Part shown: positions 23,210 to 30,973 of the stretch, piece by piece
Position numbering within the stretch: position 1 is the first letter of the stretch
How the letters are laid out: every line of letters starts with the position of its first letter
Origin: Bacillota bacterium
GTDB lineage: Bacteria; Bacillota; Sulfobacillia; JAJZYS01; JAJYTV01
Assembly (NCBI GenBank): GCA_021793315.1
Contig: JAJYSZ010000033.1
Span: 1 to 32,092, forward strand
Reading direction: 5' to 3'
DNA: 32,092 bases
Notes under the pieces: model-generated
Seen by the model: only the letters and a program-made list of their open reading frames with translations
The model's database searches: none
What the model was told of the DNA's origin: nothing
Translations under genes and position numbers: made by a program

Positions 23210-24531
23210 GTGGGGTGAGGAGCCTGAAGGCGTGGTTCGGCCGGCGGTGGACAGGTCTTATCGCGGCCCGCGGCATCCACCCGTCGATCCGCCTTCGCCT
23301 CGCGGCACTCTATGGCGGTCTCGTCCTGCTGGCGGGCATCGTGCTGCTTGCCCTGACGTACGGCCTGGTCGCCGCGCGGGGGAGCGTGAAGATCGCCATA
23401 GGCGTTCACTCGGGCGGCGTCCTCAAGATACCGCCGACGCTCCCGTTGCTCCCTGGGACAGCGCTCTACATCCGCAGCGGCGGCGTCCAGAGGTTGGTGG
23501 CGGGCAGCGGGTCGGGAGGGCCCCCGTCCGGGCCCCTTGCGGGCAGCGCGACATCGCAGCTCAGGGGCGCCCTGCTCTCTGCGGTGCAGTTCCAGCAGAC
23601 GGTCGACCGACAAGCACTGCTGATCCTTGGCGGCATCGCGCTTCTGCTCGTGACCATCCTTGCGTTCCTTGCCGGCTGGCTGGTCGCGGGCAGGATCCTG
23701 CGCCCCTTGCAGATCATGACGAGCACCGCCCGGCGCCTCTCGACCGAGACGCCAGGGGGGCGCTTTGCCCTTGGCGGTCCGCGCGACGAGATCAAGGACC
23801 TGGCCGACACCTTCGACGCCTTCCTCGACCGCATCGATCGCGCCCTCGCCGCGGAGCGCCGCTTCGTCGCGAACGCGTCGCACGAGTTGCGCACTCCCCT
23901 CGCGGTGCAGAAGACCCTGCTCGAGGTGGGGCTCTCGGACCATGACGCCGACGCGACGACTCTGCGCGAGATGGCGGACCGCCTCTGGCACCTGAACCAG
24001 CGCAGCCGCCGGCTCATCGAAGGCCTCCTCGAGCTCGCGAAAAGCGAGCAGGGGCTTAGCGCGGCGGAAGGGGTAGAAGTGTCCGCCGTCGTGCACGAAG
24101 AGGTGGAGGCCGTCCAGCCCGAGGCCGCGGCAGGCGACATCACGGTCGAGGAGGAGCTGGAGCCGGGCGAGGTGCTCGGCGACCGCGTGCTCCTCGGGCG
24201 GCTCGCCGGGAACCTGATCGAGAATGCTGTCCGGCACAACCTGCCCGGTGGCTGGGTCCAGGTGCGGGTGCAGACAGGAGAGGCTCACGTGACCCTCACC
24301 GTGACGAATACCGGCCCGATCGTCGCGGCGGATGGCGTCGCCAGCCTCTTCGAACCGTTCCGGCGCGCGGCGACGGATCGCACCGGCTCCGCCCGCGGCG
24401 CGGGCCTGGGCCTGGCGATCGCGCGGGCCGTGGTGCAGGCGCACAAGGGCAGCATCGAAGCCGAGGCGCGTCCGGGCGGCGGTCTGCAGGTGACGGTGCG
24501 CCTGCCACGGGTCCAGCCGGAGGCTAGCTAA
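23206..24531 (+). CDS. Sensor histidine kinase
   Basis: This encodes 441 residues from GTG 23206, which overlaps the regulator stop. Two membrane helices (about 33-57 and 137-160) enclose an external loop of roughly 80 residues rich in Gly, Ser and Pro (GSGSGGPPSGPLAG), too small for a known sensing fold. HAMP follows (about 160-215), then HisKA with phospho-acceptor His226 in NASHELRTPLAVQKTLL. The ATPase domain has N-box NLIENAVRHN, F-box LFEPFRR and G-box GAGLGLAIARAVVQAH. It phosphorylates the adjacent OmpR-type regulator. The short loop suggests sensing within or near the membrane, as for kinases that detect envelope-active compounds; that fits its efflux neighbours but is inference. Confidence 0.94.
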   Translation: MSGVRSLKAWFGRRWTGLIAARGIHPSIRLRLAALYGGLVLLAGIVLLALTYGLVAARGSVKIAIGVHSGGVLKIPPTLPLLPGTALYIRSGGVQRLVAGSGSGGPPSGPLAGSATSQLRGALLSAVQFQQTVDRQALLILGGIALLLVTILAFLAGWLVAGRILRPLQIMTSTARRLSTETPGGRFALGGPRDEIKDLADTFDAFLDRIDRALAAERRFVANASHELRTPLAVQKTLLEVGLSDHDADATTLREMADRLWHLNQRSRRLIEGLLELAKSEQGLSAAEGVEVSAVVHEEVEAVQPEAAAGDITVEEELEPGEVLGDRVLLGRLAGNLIENAVRHNLPGGWVQVRVQTGEAHVTLTVTNTGPIVAADGVASLFEPFRRAATDRTGSARGAGLGLAIARAVVQAHKGSIEAEARPGGGLQVTVRLPRVQPEAS

Positions 24532-24664
24532 CTGCCGCCAGCCACCCGCCTGCGAACGGAGGTTGACAGCGCACGCGGCGAGGCGTGGCAGTACGGCGCC
24601 GCCTTCGGCTTCGTCGTGGCGTACGCGTTCCTCTGGTTCGACAACACGAGTCCGATCAAAGAAA

Positions 24665-24697
24665 GCCCCCGCGCAGCCCATTTGGGCGCGCGGGGGC
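24665..24697 (-). terminator. Strong intrinsic terminator after the winged-helix gene
   Basis: GCCCCCGCGC (24665-24674) pairs perfectly with GCGCGGGGGC (24688-24697), with an inner GCCC/GGGC stem. On the minus strand it is followed by TTTCTTTGATC. It lies 22 bp past the winged-helix stop and could also end the two-component operon arriving from the other side. Confidence 0.85.
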
Positions 24698-24718
24698 ATC
24701 ACCGTCCTATCCGATCGC

Positions 24719-25096
24719 CTACGGCCGGGGCAGGTCGAGCAGATAGCCGATGCCGTAGCGGCGTCTGAGACGCACCTTCCCGCCGAGCTTGGCGCGCAGG
24801 GCCGACGCATGCTGGTAAAGAGTTTGCGGGGCCACCGCCGCACCATCGCCCCAAGCGGTGCGAATCAGGGCATCGTCAGGCACGATGTGGCCGGCTTCCT
24901 CGGAGAGGAGCTGGAGCAGGTCGTATTCGATCGGCGTCAACTCGATCTCCTGGCCGTCGCGCCAGAGCGAGCGCCGCGCGTCATCGAGCCCGAGCCCTGG
25001 CGCCAGGTAGGTCGGGCCGAAGCGGACGGCACCGAGCTGCGGCTTGCCTGCCGGCCGCTCCTCGGCTTCCGCCACGATCGTCCATGAGCCGCCCAT
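24719..25096 (-). CDS. Stand-alone OmpR-type winged-helix DNA-binding protein
   Basis: This encodes 125 residues from ATG 25096, with GGGGAGG seven bases upstream; the much longer open frame continuing upstream is antisense to the ClpP-like gene and lacks similarity. There is no receiver domain. After about 28 unconserved residues, the domain has FGPTYLAPGLGLDDARRSLW, ELTPIEYDLLQLLSEEAGHI, a recognition helix region VAPQTLYQHASALRAKLG and the final YGIGYLLDLP, matching the effector domain of OmpR/PhoB regulators. Without a phosphorylation site it probably acts constitutively or by dosage. It is divergent from the ClpP-like gene with 99 bp between starts, in which an 11-bp-phased TCTTGAG repeat lies; autoregulation and control of the ClpP gene are plausible. 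Confidence 0.85.
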   Translation of the reverse strand: MGGSWTIVAEAEERPAGKPQLGAVRFGPTYLAPGLGLDDARRSLWRDGQEIELTPIEYDLLQLLSEEAGHIVPDDALIRTAWGDGAAVAPQTLYQHASALRAKLGGKVRLRRRYGIGYLLDLPRP

Positions 25097-25118
25097 GGCA
25101 TCGCCTCCCCGCAGGATC

Positions 25119-25153
25119 TCTTGAGCATGTCTTGAGGGAGCCTTCAGGCTCCC
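25119..25153. promoter_or_regulatory. TCTTGAG direct repeat (11-bp phase) and adjoining inverted repeat
   Basis: TCTTGAG begins at 25119 and again at 25130, exactly 11 bp apart, as in OmpR-type half-site pairs. It adjoins a perfect GGGAGCC-TTCA-GGCTCCC inverted repeat at 25136-25153. Both lie between the divergent winged-helix and ClpP-like genes, 23 bp upstream of the former's start. The direct repeat is the obvious candidate site for the winged-helix protein. Confidence 0.5.
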
Positions 25154-25195
25154 GCCCAGCTCCCAGGATAGCATGCGTTCAGGGAGGGATGGGAC

Positions 25196-25783
25196 GTGGT
25201 GCCGATGGTGATCGAGCAATCCGGGCACGGCGAGCGCGCCTTCGACCTCTATTCGCGCATGCTCCGCGACCGTATCGTCTGCCTGACGGGCCCGATCGAC
25301 GAGCAGTCGGCGGGGCTCGTCACGGCGCAGATGCTCTACCTCGAGGCGGAGGACCCGGAGGAGCCGATCCGCCTCTACCTGCAGTCGCCGGGCGGCGACG
25401 TCTACGCGGCGCTCGCCATCTGCGACACGATGGGCCTCCTGCACGCGCCGGTGAGCACCGTGGCGATGGGCCTCTGCGCAAGCGCGGCGGCCGTCGTGCT
25501 GGCCTGCGGCAGCAAGGGCAGGCGGTACTGCCTGCCGCACAGCACGGTGATGATCCACGAACCCTGGATCCAGGGCCCGGGCAGCCGCACCACCGCGTCG
25601 GACCTGCGCATCGAGGCGGAGGAGACGATCCGCCTGCGCACGGTTCTGCAGGGGCTCCTCGCGGAACGCACGGGACGCAGCCCCGACGACGTGGCGCGCG
25701 ACATGGAGCGGGACCTCTGGCTGCCGGCCGAGCGGGCGGTCGCGTACGGGCTCGCCGACGGGATCCTGACGGGAGGGAATTGA
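25196..25783 (+). CDS. ClpP-family serine protease subunit
   Basis: This encodes 195 residues, normal for ClpP, from GTG 25196 with AGGGAGGG upstream and no propeptide. The catalytic triad is complete: Ser96 in GLCASAAAV, His121 in HSTVMIHEPW and Asp173 in MERDLWLPAERAV. Other matches are LTGPIDEQSAGLVTAQMLYL, LYLQSPGGDV and AYGLADGIL. The nucleophile region usually reads MAASMGA; here it is LCASAAA, so this is a diverged paralog rather than the housekeeping enzyme. It should form tetradecameric rings that degrade proteins fed by a Clp ATPase, none of which is encoded nearby. It is followed one base after its stop by a small gene and is divergent from a winged-helix regulator. Confidence 0.9.
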   Translation: MVPMVIEQSGHGERAFDLYSRMLRDRIVCLTGPIDEQSAGLVTAQMLYLEAEDPEEPIRLYLQSPGGDVYAALAICDTMGLLHAPVSTVAMGLCASAAAVVLACGSKGRRYCLPHSTVMIHEPWIQGPGSRTTASDLRIEAEETIRLRTVLQGLLAERTGRSPDDVARDMERDLWLPAERAVAYGLADGILTGGN

Positions 25784-25784
25784 G

Positions 25785-26069
25785 TTGGGCAGAGTTGCCC
25801 TGGGCAATTGGCCGGCCTTCCCGCCGGAGCTCCTGCACAGCCTGCGCGAGGCAGGTGGGGAGCTCCCTGGCCTGCGCTTCGCGCTGCTCGACGGCAGCGT
25901 CGTCGCGGCCACGGGGGTCGTGGCCGAAACGGCGTCCGGCATCATTCTGGAGACCGCCGACAAGAGCGCTGTCGCTGTTCCGTGGTACGCCATCCTGCGC
26001 GTCGACAGGCTCGAAGGCGAGGGTGGCAGGACGGTGGGCTTCAGGACCCGGACGCCGGCGGTGGAATGA
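25785..26069 (+). CDS. Small protein of possible Sm/SH3-barrel fold, coupled to the ClpP-like gene
   Basis: This encodes 94 residues from TTG 25785, with GGGAGGG upstream and only one base after the ClpP-like stop, so translation is coupled. I do not recognise the family. The middle (LRFALLDGSVVAATGVVAET, SGIILETADKSAVAVPWYAI, then LRVDRL) has the strand pattern of small barrels: a strand, DG turn, G-V-V strand, short strand, then VPW-x-AI-x-x-V, as in Sm-like or SH3-like folds. This is a pattern reading only. It could be a ClpP adaptor or an unrelated cytoplasmic protein. A strong hairpin follows its stop. Confidence 0.7.
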   Translation: MGRVALGNWPAFPPELLHSLREAGGELPGLRFALLDGSVVAATGVVAETASGIILETADKSAVAVPWYAILRVDRLEGEGGRTVGFRTRTPAVE

Positions 26070-26073
26070 GAGA

Positions 26074-26105
26074 GGGCCGGGCGGGGCGTCTGCCCTGCCC
26101 GGCCC
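26074..26105 (+). terminator. Intrinsic terminator between converging operons
   Basis: GGGCCGGGC (26074-26082) and GCCCGGCCC (26097-26105) form a perfect 9-bp stem just after the small gene's stop. It is followed on the plus strand by GTGCGATTCGCTTGTTCC. It probably serves the ClpP-like operon and possibly the converging membrane-protein gene. Confidence 0.7.
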
Positions 26106-26129
26106 GTGCGATTCGCTTGTTCCCTTGCG

Positions 26130-26993
26130 TCACGCCCCGGTGCCGGTGCCGCCCGCTGGGGCAAGCCAGCCGTGGCGGGCGCCCATGAAGGCGAGCACGG
26201 TGCCGAGCCCGAGGAGCAGGACGCTCACGCTGAACATCCCCGGGCCGACATCCTGGCTGACGAGCAGCGACGGCGCCGCCGACGCCACCAGCACGCCGAG
26301 CGCCACGGCGGCGATCAGCGAGCCCGCCATGCCGTAGAGGACCAGGATGGCGGGCAGGCTCGTGCGACGCAACTCGCGCTCCTCGAGGTCCGCCTTGAGC
26401 ACGAGGCCTGCGACGGCGATGGTGCCGAGCAGGAGCAGCCCGAGGGACAGCGCGAGGTAGGCGGTGACGATCCAGAAGGCGGGGTGCGCCTCGGCGACGG
26501 CAAGCGTCGCAAGGGCGAACAGGAGGGCACTCGCCGCAGCCCACCAGAACGCCCGCAGGACGTCCGGCTGTCTGCGGACTGCCGCCCGCCGCACGGCCAT
26601 GCCGACGAGCGGCAGTCCGCCGAGGGCGATGCCGATCGCCGCGATGACTCCCGCGAGTTTGAAGGCGTCGAGGAGGAGTGTGAGGCCAGGGTAGAGCGCG
26701 GCCACCGGTGCGAAGGAGACGACGGGGTCATTCAGGCGCGCGAGCAGCAGCCAGCCGAAGCCGAAGAGGACGAAGGCGCAGAAGCGGACGACGATGTCGG
26801 CCTTGAGTCTCTCAGCCACCGGGACCATCCTTTCCGGCGGGACGTAGTTGAGGCTGGCGTCGAGCGCGCCGAGGAAGAGATCGAGGTAGGTGGCGAAAGT
26901 TGCGGGCCGCTCCTCGAGCAAGGCTGCCATCTCGTCGCCGTAGCGAAGCCGCCAGGCCCTGGGATAGAGGCGAAGGATCCATCCCGGCCGCAT
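26130..26993 (-). CDS. PadR-coupled multi-pass membrane protein
   Basis: This encodes 287 residues from ATG 26993, which overlaps the PadR stop as TGATG. The N-terminus (LRLYPRAWRLRYGDEMAALLEERP) is the typical short cytoplasmic prefix of membrane proteins encoded beside PadR regulators. After about 75 residues there are some seven hydrophobic segments, including AFVLFGFGWLLLARL, IAAIGIALGGLPLVGMAV, AAASALLFALATLAVA, YLALSLGLLLLGTIAV and LVASAAPSLLVS. No transporter or enzyme motif is seen. PadR pairs of this kind often answer membrane or antibiotic stress, but the function of this class is unknown. Confidence 0.82.
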   Translation of the reverse strand: MRPGWILRLYPRAWRLRYGDEMAALLEERPATFATYLDLFLGALDASLNYVPPERMVPVAERLKADIVVRFCAFVLFGFGWLLLARLNDPVVSFAPVAALYPGLTLLLDAFKLAGVIAAIGIALGGLPLVGMAVRRAAVRRQPDVLRAFWWAAASALLFALATLAVAEAHPAFWIVTAYLALSLGLLLLGTIAVAGLVLKADLEERELRRTSLPAILVLYGMAGSLIAAVALGVLVASAAPSLLVSQDVGPGMFSVSVLLLGLGTVLAFMGARHGWLAPAGGTGTGA

Positions 26994-27313
26994 CAGGATC
27001 CCTCCAGCAGGCGAAGGCGGCGCTGCCCGGCCGACACGACCTGCGCCATGGTCTCCACTTGCGCTTTGAGGGCTTCGACGCCCGCGGGCGTGATGCGGTA
27101 GGGACGACGGCGCTCTTCCGCAGGAAGCGGCTCGATGAGGCCGCGCTGCTCGAGGCGGGCGATGGCGCCATAGAGCGTCCCCGGTTCGAGCTCGGTGCCG
27201 CTGAAGGCCACTATGTCCTCGATCATGGCGTACCCGTGCTTCGAGCCGCCGGCGAGGCTTGAGAGCACGAGAAACAGCGCGTCGGAGAAGCGGCCGACCT
27301 CTGTGCGTGGCAT
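26993..27313 (-). CDS. PadR-family transcriptional regulator
   Basis: This encodes 106 residues. ATG 27313 is chosen because GGAGG stands six bases upstream, whereas an ATG five codons earlier has none. The winged helix contains LFLVLSSLAGGSKHGYAMIE, a recognition segment LEPGTLYGAIARLEQRGLIE and the wing RRRPYRITPAGVEALK. A short C-terminal helix provides dimerisation, as in the small PadR subfamily. PadR proteins are mostly repressors released by small ligands. The gene is translationally coupled to the membrane protein gene downstream, and TACTA/TAGTA repeats close to its start are likely operators for self-repression. Confidence 0.92.
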   Translation of the reverse strand: MPRTEVGRFSDALFLVLSSLAGGSKHGYAMIEDIVAFSGTELEPGTLYGAIARLEQRGLIEPLPAEERRRPYRITPAGVEALKAQVETMAQVVSAGQRRLRLLEGS

Positions 27314-27327
27314 GTCATACCTCCGCA

Positions 27328-27364
27328 TTACTACGTTGCGATTAGTAAGTGTAACTGAATACTA
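27328..27364. promoter_or_regulatory. Putative PadR operator: TACTA/TAGTA repeats
   Basis: TTACTA (27328-27333) and TAGTAA (27343-27348) form an inverted repeat with a 9-bp centre. A further TACTA (27360-27364) pairs with the same TAGTA on its other side. The region is AT-rich in an otherwise GC-rich area and lies 15-51 bp before the PadR start, so it must overlap the promoter. On the minus strand TAGTAA could be the -10 itself. Confidence 0.5.
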
Positions 27365-27401
27365 GGTCCTGAGCAGCCCGGTGTCAAGCGCCAAAAGGCG
27401 G

Positions 27402-27433
27402 CCCGCCTCGCCTCGGATCGAGGGCGAAGCGGG
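27402..27433 (-). terminator. Hairpin downstream of the MocR-family gene
   Basis: CCCGC-c-TCGCC (27402-27412) pairs with GGCGA-a-GCGGG (27423-27433), a long stem with one mismatch. The minus strand continues CCGCCTTTTGG. It lies about 100 bp beyond the regulator stop, between it and the PadR promoter, and probably separates the two transcription units. Confidence 0.5.
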
Positions 27434-27536
27434 AAGACCTGGACGCCTGGTGTAGGGTCCGACTGAAGCGCCCAGGCGGGCCGACGCCGGTTGCGGCAGC
27501 GGACCTCCTCGGCTGGCTGGGCCGGGTCCCCGCCCT

Positions 27537-29009
27537 TCACGCTTCGGACGTGATCTCCCGAAGGAGCTGCTTCAGCCGCCTGAGACCGACGTGGATGCTC
27601 GCCGCCGAGAGTCCGCTCACGCAGAGCCGCAGATGGTCCCCGAGTTCACCGGTCGGCGAGAACTCGTCTCCTGGGGCGAAGACGACGCCATGCTCCGCGC
27701 TGCGCTGCTGCAAGGTGCACGCCGGCAGGCCGGAGGAGATGCGGCAGAAGAGGTAGATCCCGGCCCTCGGGCGCAGCACGGGCTGCAGCGGACCGTCCTC
27801 GAGCTCCGCGAGCGCAGCCGATAGCCGGGCCGCGTAGGCCTGGCGCGCGAACGCGACGTGGGCCGGCACATCGCTCGACATCAGCCAGCCCTCCAGCAGG
27901 AGCTGCGGGATGGGACCCGTGTGCAAGTCGGTCATCTGCTTGACGGAGGTCAGAAGCCGCACGATGTTAGCCGGGGCTACGATGTACCCCACCCTGAGGC
28001 CAGGGGCGATCAGCTTCGAGAAGGTGCCGATGTGCAGCACGAGATCATCCACGTCGTCGCTCTTGAGCGAGCGTTCCCCAGGCCCGTCGGCGAAGAAGCC
28101 GCCGGCGTCGTCCTCGACGATCGGCACGTTGTAGTCCCGCGCGAGGGCGAGCACGGCCTTGCGCCGCTCCGCGGAGAGCGTCGCCCCCGTCGGGTTCTGC
28201 GCGCAGGGCTGGATGTAGATGAGGCGCGGATGGAGGTCCCGGAGCACCTGCTCGAGCCGTTCGACATCGAGACCCCCACCGTCCACCGGCACCTCCGCGA
28301 AGCGCGCGCCCTGCGCCCGAAAGCGCTGGATCGCACCAGGGAAGGTGGGCCGCTCGACGACGACGAGATCATCGGGATCAATGAAGAGTTTGGCGATCAG
28401 ATCGATCGCCTGCATCGCGCCCGTCGTCACGAGGACGTGCTCCACGCCCAGGCGGTCCATGCCGCGCAGCGGCAGCAGGCGCCGCGCGATCGCCTCGCGC
28501 AGGGCCGGTAAACCGGCGGTCGCCGAGTACATCAACACCTCCGACGGCTTGCGCGTCAGGAGGTCTTCGAGCAACAGCTGCATCGACGCGTTCGGGAAGA
28601 GGTCCATGTCGGGCCGCCCCACCTCGAAGTCGAAGCGGTAGGCGTGCGATCCGGACTCCATCAGATCCTCGAGGAAATGTCCCCCGAGGTGGCGCCAGCT
28701 CTTGGAGGGGGTGAAGCGGGCCTCCTTGCGCACGGCCGAAGGCCATTGCGGCCGAGCGGCGACGAAGGTGCCCTGCGTCGGATGGCGCAGGACGTAGCCC
28801 ATGTCCTCGAGCTTGCGGTAGGCGCTCTGCGCCGTCATGCGGCTGACGTGGAAACGGCGCTGGATCTCCCGCTCCGACGGCATGCGCTCACCGATGCGGA
28901 AGTCGCCCTGCTCGATGGCCGCCCTCATGTGCTCATAGATCTGGATGTAGATGGGGGGCCCGCCCGGCAGCGCCAAGGGCGTGCCGCGGTCCTCCTCTTC
29001 GCCCTGCAT
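27537..29009 (-). CDS. MocR-type GntR regulator (winged helix fused to aminotransferase-like domain)
   Basis: This encodes 490 residues. Residues about 15-85 are a GntR winged helix (PIYIQIYEHMRAAIEQGDFR, then IGERMPSEREIQRRFHVSR). After a linker, residues about 125-490 form a fold-type I aminotransferase domain. It has TTGAMQAIDL, NPTGA (272-276), the Asp pair in IVEDD and the PLP-binding Lys332 in GTFSKLIAPGLRVGYI. The aromatic residue commonly found two positions after the second Asp is missing (VEDDAGGFF), which may alter cofactor geometry. MocR proteins bind PLP, and often an amino acid, to regulate vitamin B6, GABA, taurine or D-amino-acid genes. It is 105 bp downstream of a peptide-type ABC permease on the same strand, in the place where the transporter's ATPase genes usually are. 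It may regulate that operon. Confidence 0.92.
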   Translation of the reverse strand: MQGEEEDRGTPLALPGGPPIYIQIYEHMRAAIEQGDFRIGERMPSEREIQRRFHVSRMTAQSAYRKLEDMGYVLRHPTQGTFVAARPQWPSAVRKEARFTPSKSWRHLGGHFLEDLMESGSHAYRFDFEVGRPDMDLFPNASMQLLLEDLLTRKPSEVLMYSATAGLPALREAIARRLLPLRGMDRLGVEHVLVTTGAMQAIDLIAKLFIDPDDLVVVERPTFPGAIQRFRAQGARFAEVPVDGGGLDVERLEQVLRDLHPRLIYIQPCAQNPTGATLSAERRKAVLALARDYNVPIVEDDAGGFFADGPGERSLKSDDVDDLVLHIGTFSKLIAPGLRVGYIVAPANIVRLLTSVKQMTDLHTGPIPQLLLEGWLMSSDVPAHVAFARQAYAARLSAALAELEDGPLQPVLRPRAGIYLFCRISSGLPACTLQQRSAEHGVVFAPGDEFSPTGELGDHLRLCVSGLSAASIHVGLRRLKQLLREITSEA

Positions 29010-29114
29010 GACCGCACCTCACAGTCCCGGGAAACTCGGCCGCCTGTGGGCACGAAACCTCCTTTGCCGTCTGCCGTGGGATTCCTTCACCCGGCGAGAC
29101 CGCCGCGTCCCCGC

Positions 29115-29990
29115 CTAGCGGCGAAGTCTGGGGTCGAGCATGTCGTTGAGGCCGTCGCCGACCATGTTGAAGCCCAGCACGGCGAGGAAGATGCAGACGC
29201 CCGGGAAGATGTCCACCCAGGGGGCGATCGTCAGGAACATGCGGCCCTCCGCCAGCATGGCGCCCCATTCCGGCGTCGGCGGCTGGGCGCCGAAGCCAAG
29301 GAAGCCGAGCGACGAGGCGACGAGGATCGCCTGCGCCATCTGCAGCGTGAGCTGTACCGTGATCGGCCCTACGAGGTTGCGCAGCATGTGCTGGAAGAGG
29401 ATGCGGGCGTTGGTCGCGCCGCCGGCCTTGGCCGCCTCGATGTATTCCAGGTTCCTGATGCTGATGGCGCTGCCGCGCACAATGCGCGCGAACATCGGCA
29501 CGCCGAAGACGATGATGGTGATGATCACGTTCTGCAGCCCTGGCCCGAGGATGGCGATCACGCCGATGGCGAGCAGGATGCCGGGGAACGAGAGAATCAC
29601 GTCCACGACGCGCATCACGATGTCATCGAGCCAGCCGCCGAAGTACGCGGTGGCAAGACCGATCGGGGTGCCGAGGATGGCGGAGGCGAACGCGCCGATG
29701 AAACCGACCGCGAGCGTCAGGCGGGCGCCCCAGAGGATCCGGCTGAAGATGTCGCGCCCGAACTCGTCGGTGCCCATGAGATGCTGCCAGGACGGAGCCG
29801 AGAGGATATGGGCGTAGTCCGGCACGCTCGGCTTGTATGGCGCCACCAGAGGCCCGAACAAGACGATCGCCAGCATCACGATCATAATCACCGCGCCTAC
29901 GACGGCAGACCTGCGCTGCAGGAAGAGACGCACGTCGACGAGCGCCTGGCGGCGTTCGAGCTGCGGTGCGGCCGGCTGTGGGCTAGTCAT
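29115..29990 (-). CDS. Peptide/nickel-type ABC importer permease, DppC-like
   Basis: This encodes 291 residues from ATG 29990, whose first codons overlap the stop of the partner permease by 8 bp (ATGACTAG). The N-terminal tail and first helix (AVVGAVIMIVMLAIVLFGPL) are typical of DppC/OppC, followed by HLMGTDEFGRDIFSRILWGA. Five further membrane segments follow, with the ATPase-docking loop EYIEAAKAGGATNARILF and the closing FNMVGDGLNDMLDPRLR. It pairs with the DppB-like permease to move peptides or similar solutes. The ligand is undetermined. No ATPase genes follow within the window. Confidence 0.93.
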   Translation of the reverse strand: MTSPQPAAPQLERRQALVDVRLFLQRRSAVVGAVIMIVMLAIVLFGPLVAPYKPSVPDYAHILSAPSWQHLMGTDEFGRDIFSRILWGARLTLAVGFIGAFASAILGTPIGLATAYFGGWLDDIVMRVVDVILSFPGILLAIGVIAILGPGLQNVIITIIVFGVPMFARIVRGSAISIRNLEYIEAAKAGGATNARILFQHMLRNLVGPITVQLTLQMAQAILVASSLGFLGFGAQPPTPEWGAMLAEGRMFLTIAPWVDIFPGVCIFLAVLGFNMVGDGLNDMLDPRLRR

Positions 29991-30903
29991 AGCGCACCCT
30001 CGGGTTGACCAGCGCGTAGACGATGTCGACGATCAGGCTCGCCACGATGAATTCGAGGGCGAAAAGCAGGAGGAGTGTTTGGATGACGGGGTAGTTGCGG
30101 CTCTCGACGGACGTGATCAAGAGGTTCCCGAGCCCTGGCCATGCGTATACAACCTCCACGACGACCGCCCCGCCAAGCAGGAAGCCGAACTGGATGCCGA
30201 TGATCGTGATGATGGGTCCGACCGCATTCTTGAACGCATGCTTGAAGATCAGCATGGACTCGCGCACGCCCTTGGCGCGGCCGGTGCGCACGTAGTCCGA
30301 GGTGAGCGTCGTGACCATGCTCTGGCGCGTGAAGCGGGCGATGCTGGCCGCGCCCGACGTGCCGAGCGAAATGACCGGCAGGATGAAGGACTTCCACCCT
30401 TCGTCGCCCCCGGAGGGGAGCATCTGGAAGTGGACGGCGAAGAGGGCGATCAGCATCATGGCGAGCCAAAAGGCCGGGAACGACACGCCCATCATCGAGA
30501 GCGTCATCACGGTGTAGTCGAGGGACGAATTGCGCTTCACGGCCGAGAGGATGCCCGCCAAAACGCCGATGACGACAGCCAGGCCGAGGCCGAAGAATGC
30601 GAGTTCCACCGTCGGCATGAAGTGATAGCCGATGATCTTCGTCACGGGCTGCCCGTCGCCGAGCGAGTTGCCGAAGTGTCCGGAGAGGGCGTTCACGAGG
30701 AAGTACCAGTACTGCACCACGAGGGGCTTGTTGAGTCCGAACTGGATGCTGAGATTGCGGATCGTGGCGGCGCTGGCGTTCGGTCCAGCCATTACGATCG
30801 CCGGGTTGCCCGGGATGGCGTGCACGAAGAGAAACGCCAGCACGGATACGCCGAAGATCGTCGGGATGATCTGCAGCACCCGGCGCAGGAAGTAGGCAGC
30901 CAA
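29983..30903 (-). CDS. Peptide/nickel-type ABC importer permease, DppB-like
   Basis: This encodes 306 residues. The TTG start at 30903 has AAAGGAG nine bases upstream. The family start YFLRRVLQIIPTIFGVSVLA precedes the HAIPGNPA motif and the external segment IQFGLNKPLVVQYWYFL. The conserved SLDYTVMTLSMMGVSFPAFW, docking loop DYVRTGRAKGVRESMLIFKH and terminal YAWPGLGNLL and YALVNPRVRY motifs follow. Six membrane segments are expected. It lies between the binding-protein gene (70 bp upstream, with a hairpin in between) and the DppC-like permease, with which it overlaps. Confidence 0.94.
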   Translation of the reverse strand: MAAYFLRRVLQIIPTIFGVSVLAFLFVHAIPGNPAIVMAGPNASAATIRNLSIQFGLNKPLVVQYWYFLVNALSGHFGNSLGDGQPVTKIIGYHFMPTVELAFFGLGLAVVIGVLAGILSAVKRNSSLDYTVMTLSMMGVSFPAFWLAMMLIALFAVHFQMLPSGGDEGWKSFILPVISLGTSGAASIARFTRQSMVTTLTSDYVRTGRAKGVRESMLIFKHAFKNAVGPIITIIGIQFGFLLGGAVVVEVVYAWPGLGNLLITSVESRNYPVIQTLLLLFALEFIVASLIVDIVYALVNPRVRYD

Positions 30904-30927
30904 GACCTGTCACTCCTTTAGGGAAGG

Positions 30928-30953
30928 AGGGGCGCACCGCATGGCGCGCCCCT
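30928..30953 (-). other. Hairpin between binding-protein and permease genes
   Basis: AGGGGCGC (30928-30935) and GCGCCCCT (30946-30953) form an 8-bp stem. Its minus-strand flank lacks a T-run, and it overlaps the region just before the permease ribosome site. Such hairpins commonly protect the binding-protein message or partly end transcription, so that the binding protein is made in excess. Confidence 0.5.
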
Positions 30954-30973
30954 TGCCCTGGCGACCGGGAGGG

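Noticed and set aside
24563-24664. Short plus-strand frames after the sensor kinase, one encoding a hydrophobic stretch (YGAAFGFVVAYAFLWF)
   Set aside because: No acceptable start with a properly spaced ribosome site, and the frame runs into the terminator hairpin.
23188-24846. 552-codon minus-strand frame opposite the sensor kinase
   Set aside because: Antisense to a kinase with all motifs, and it crosses a strong terminator at 24665-24697.
28644-30008. 454-codon plus-strand frame opposite the MocR and DppC-like genes
   Set aside because: His/Asp/Arg/Glu-rich shadow of membrane-protein codons on the other strand.
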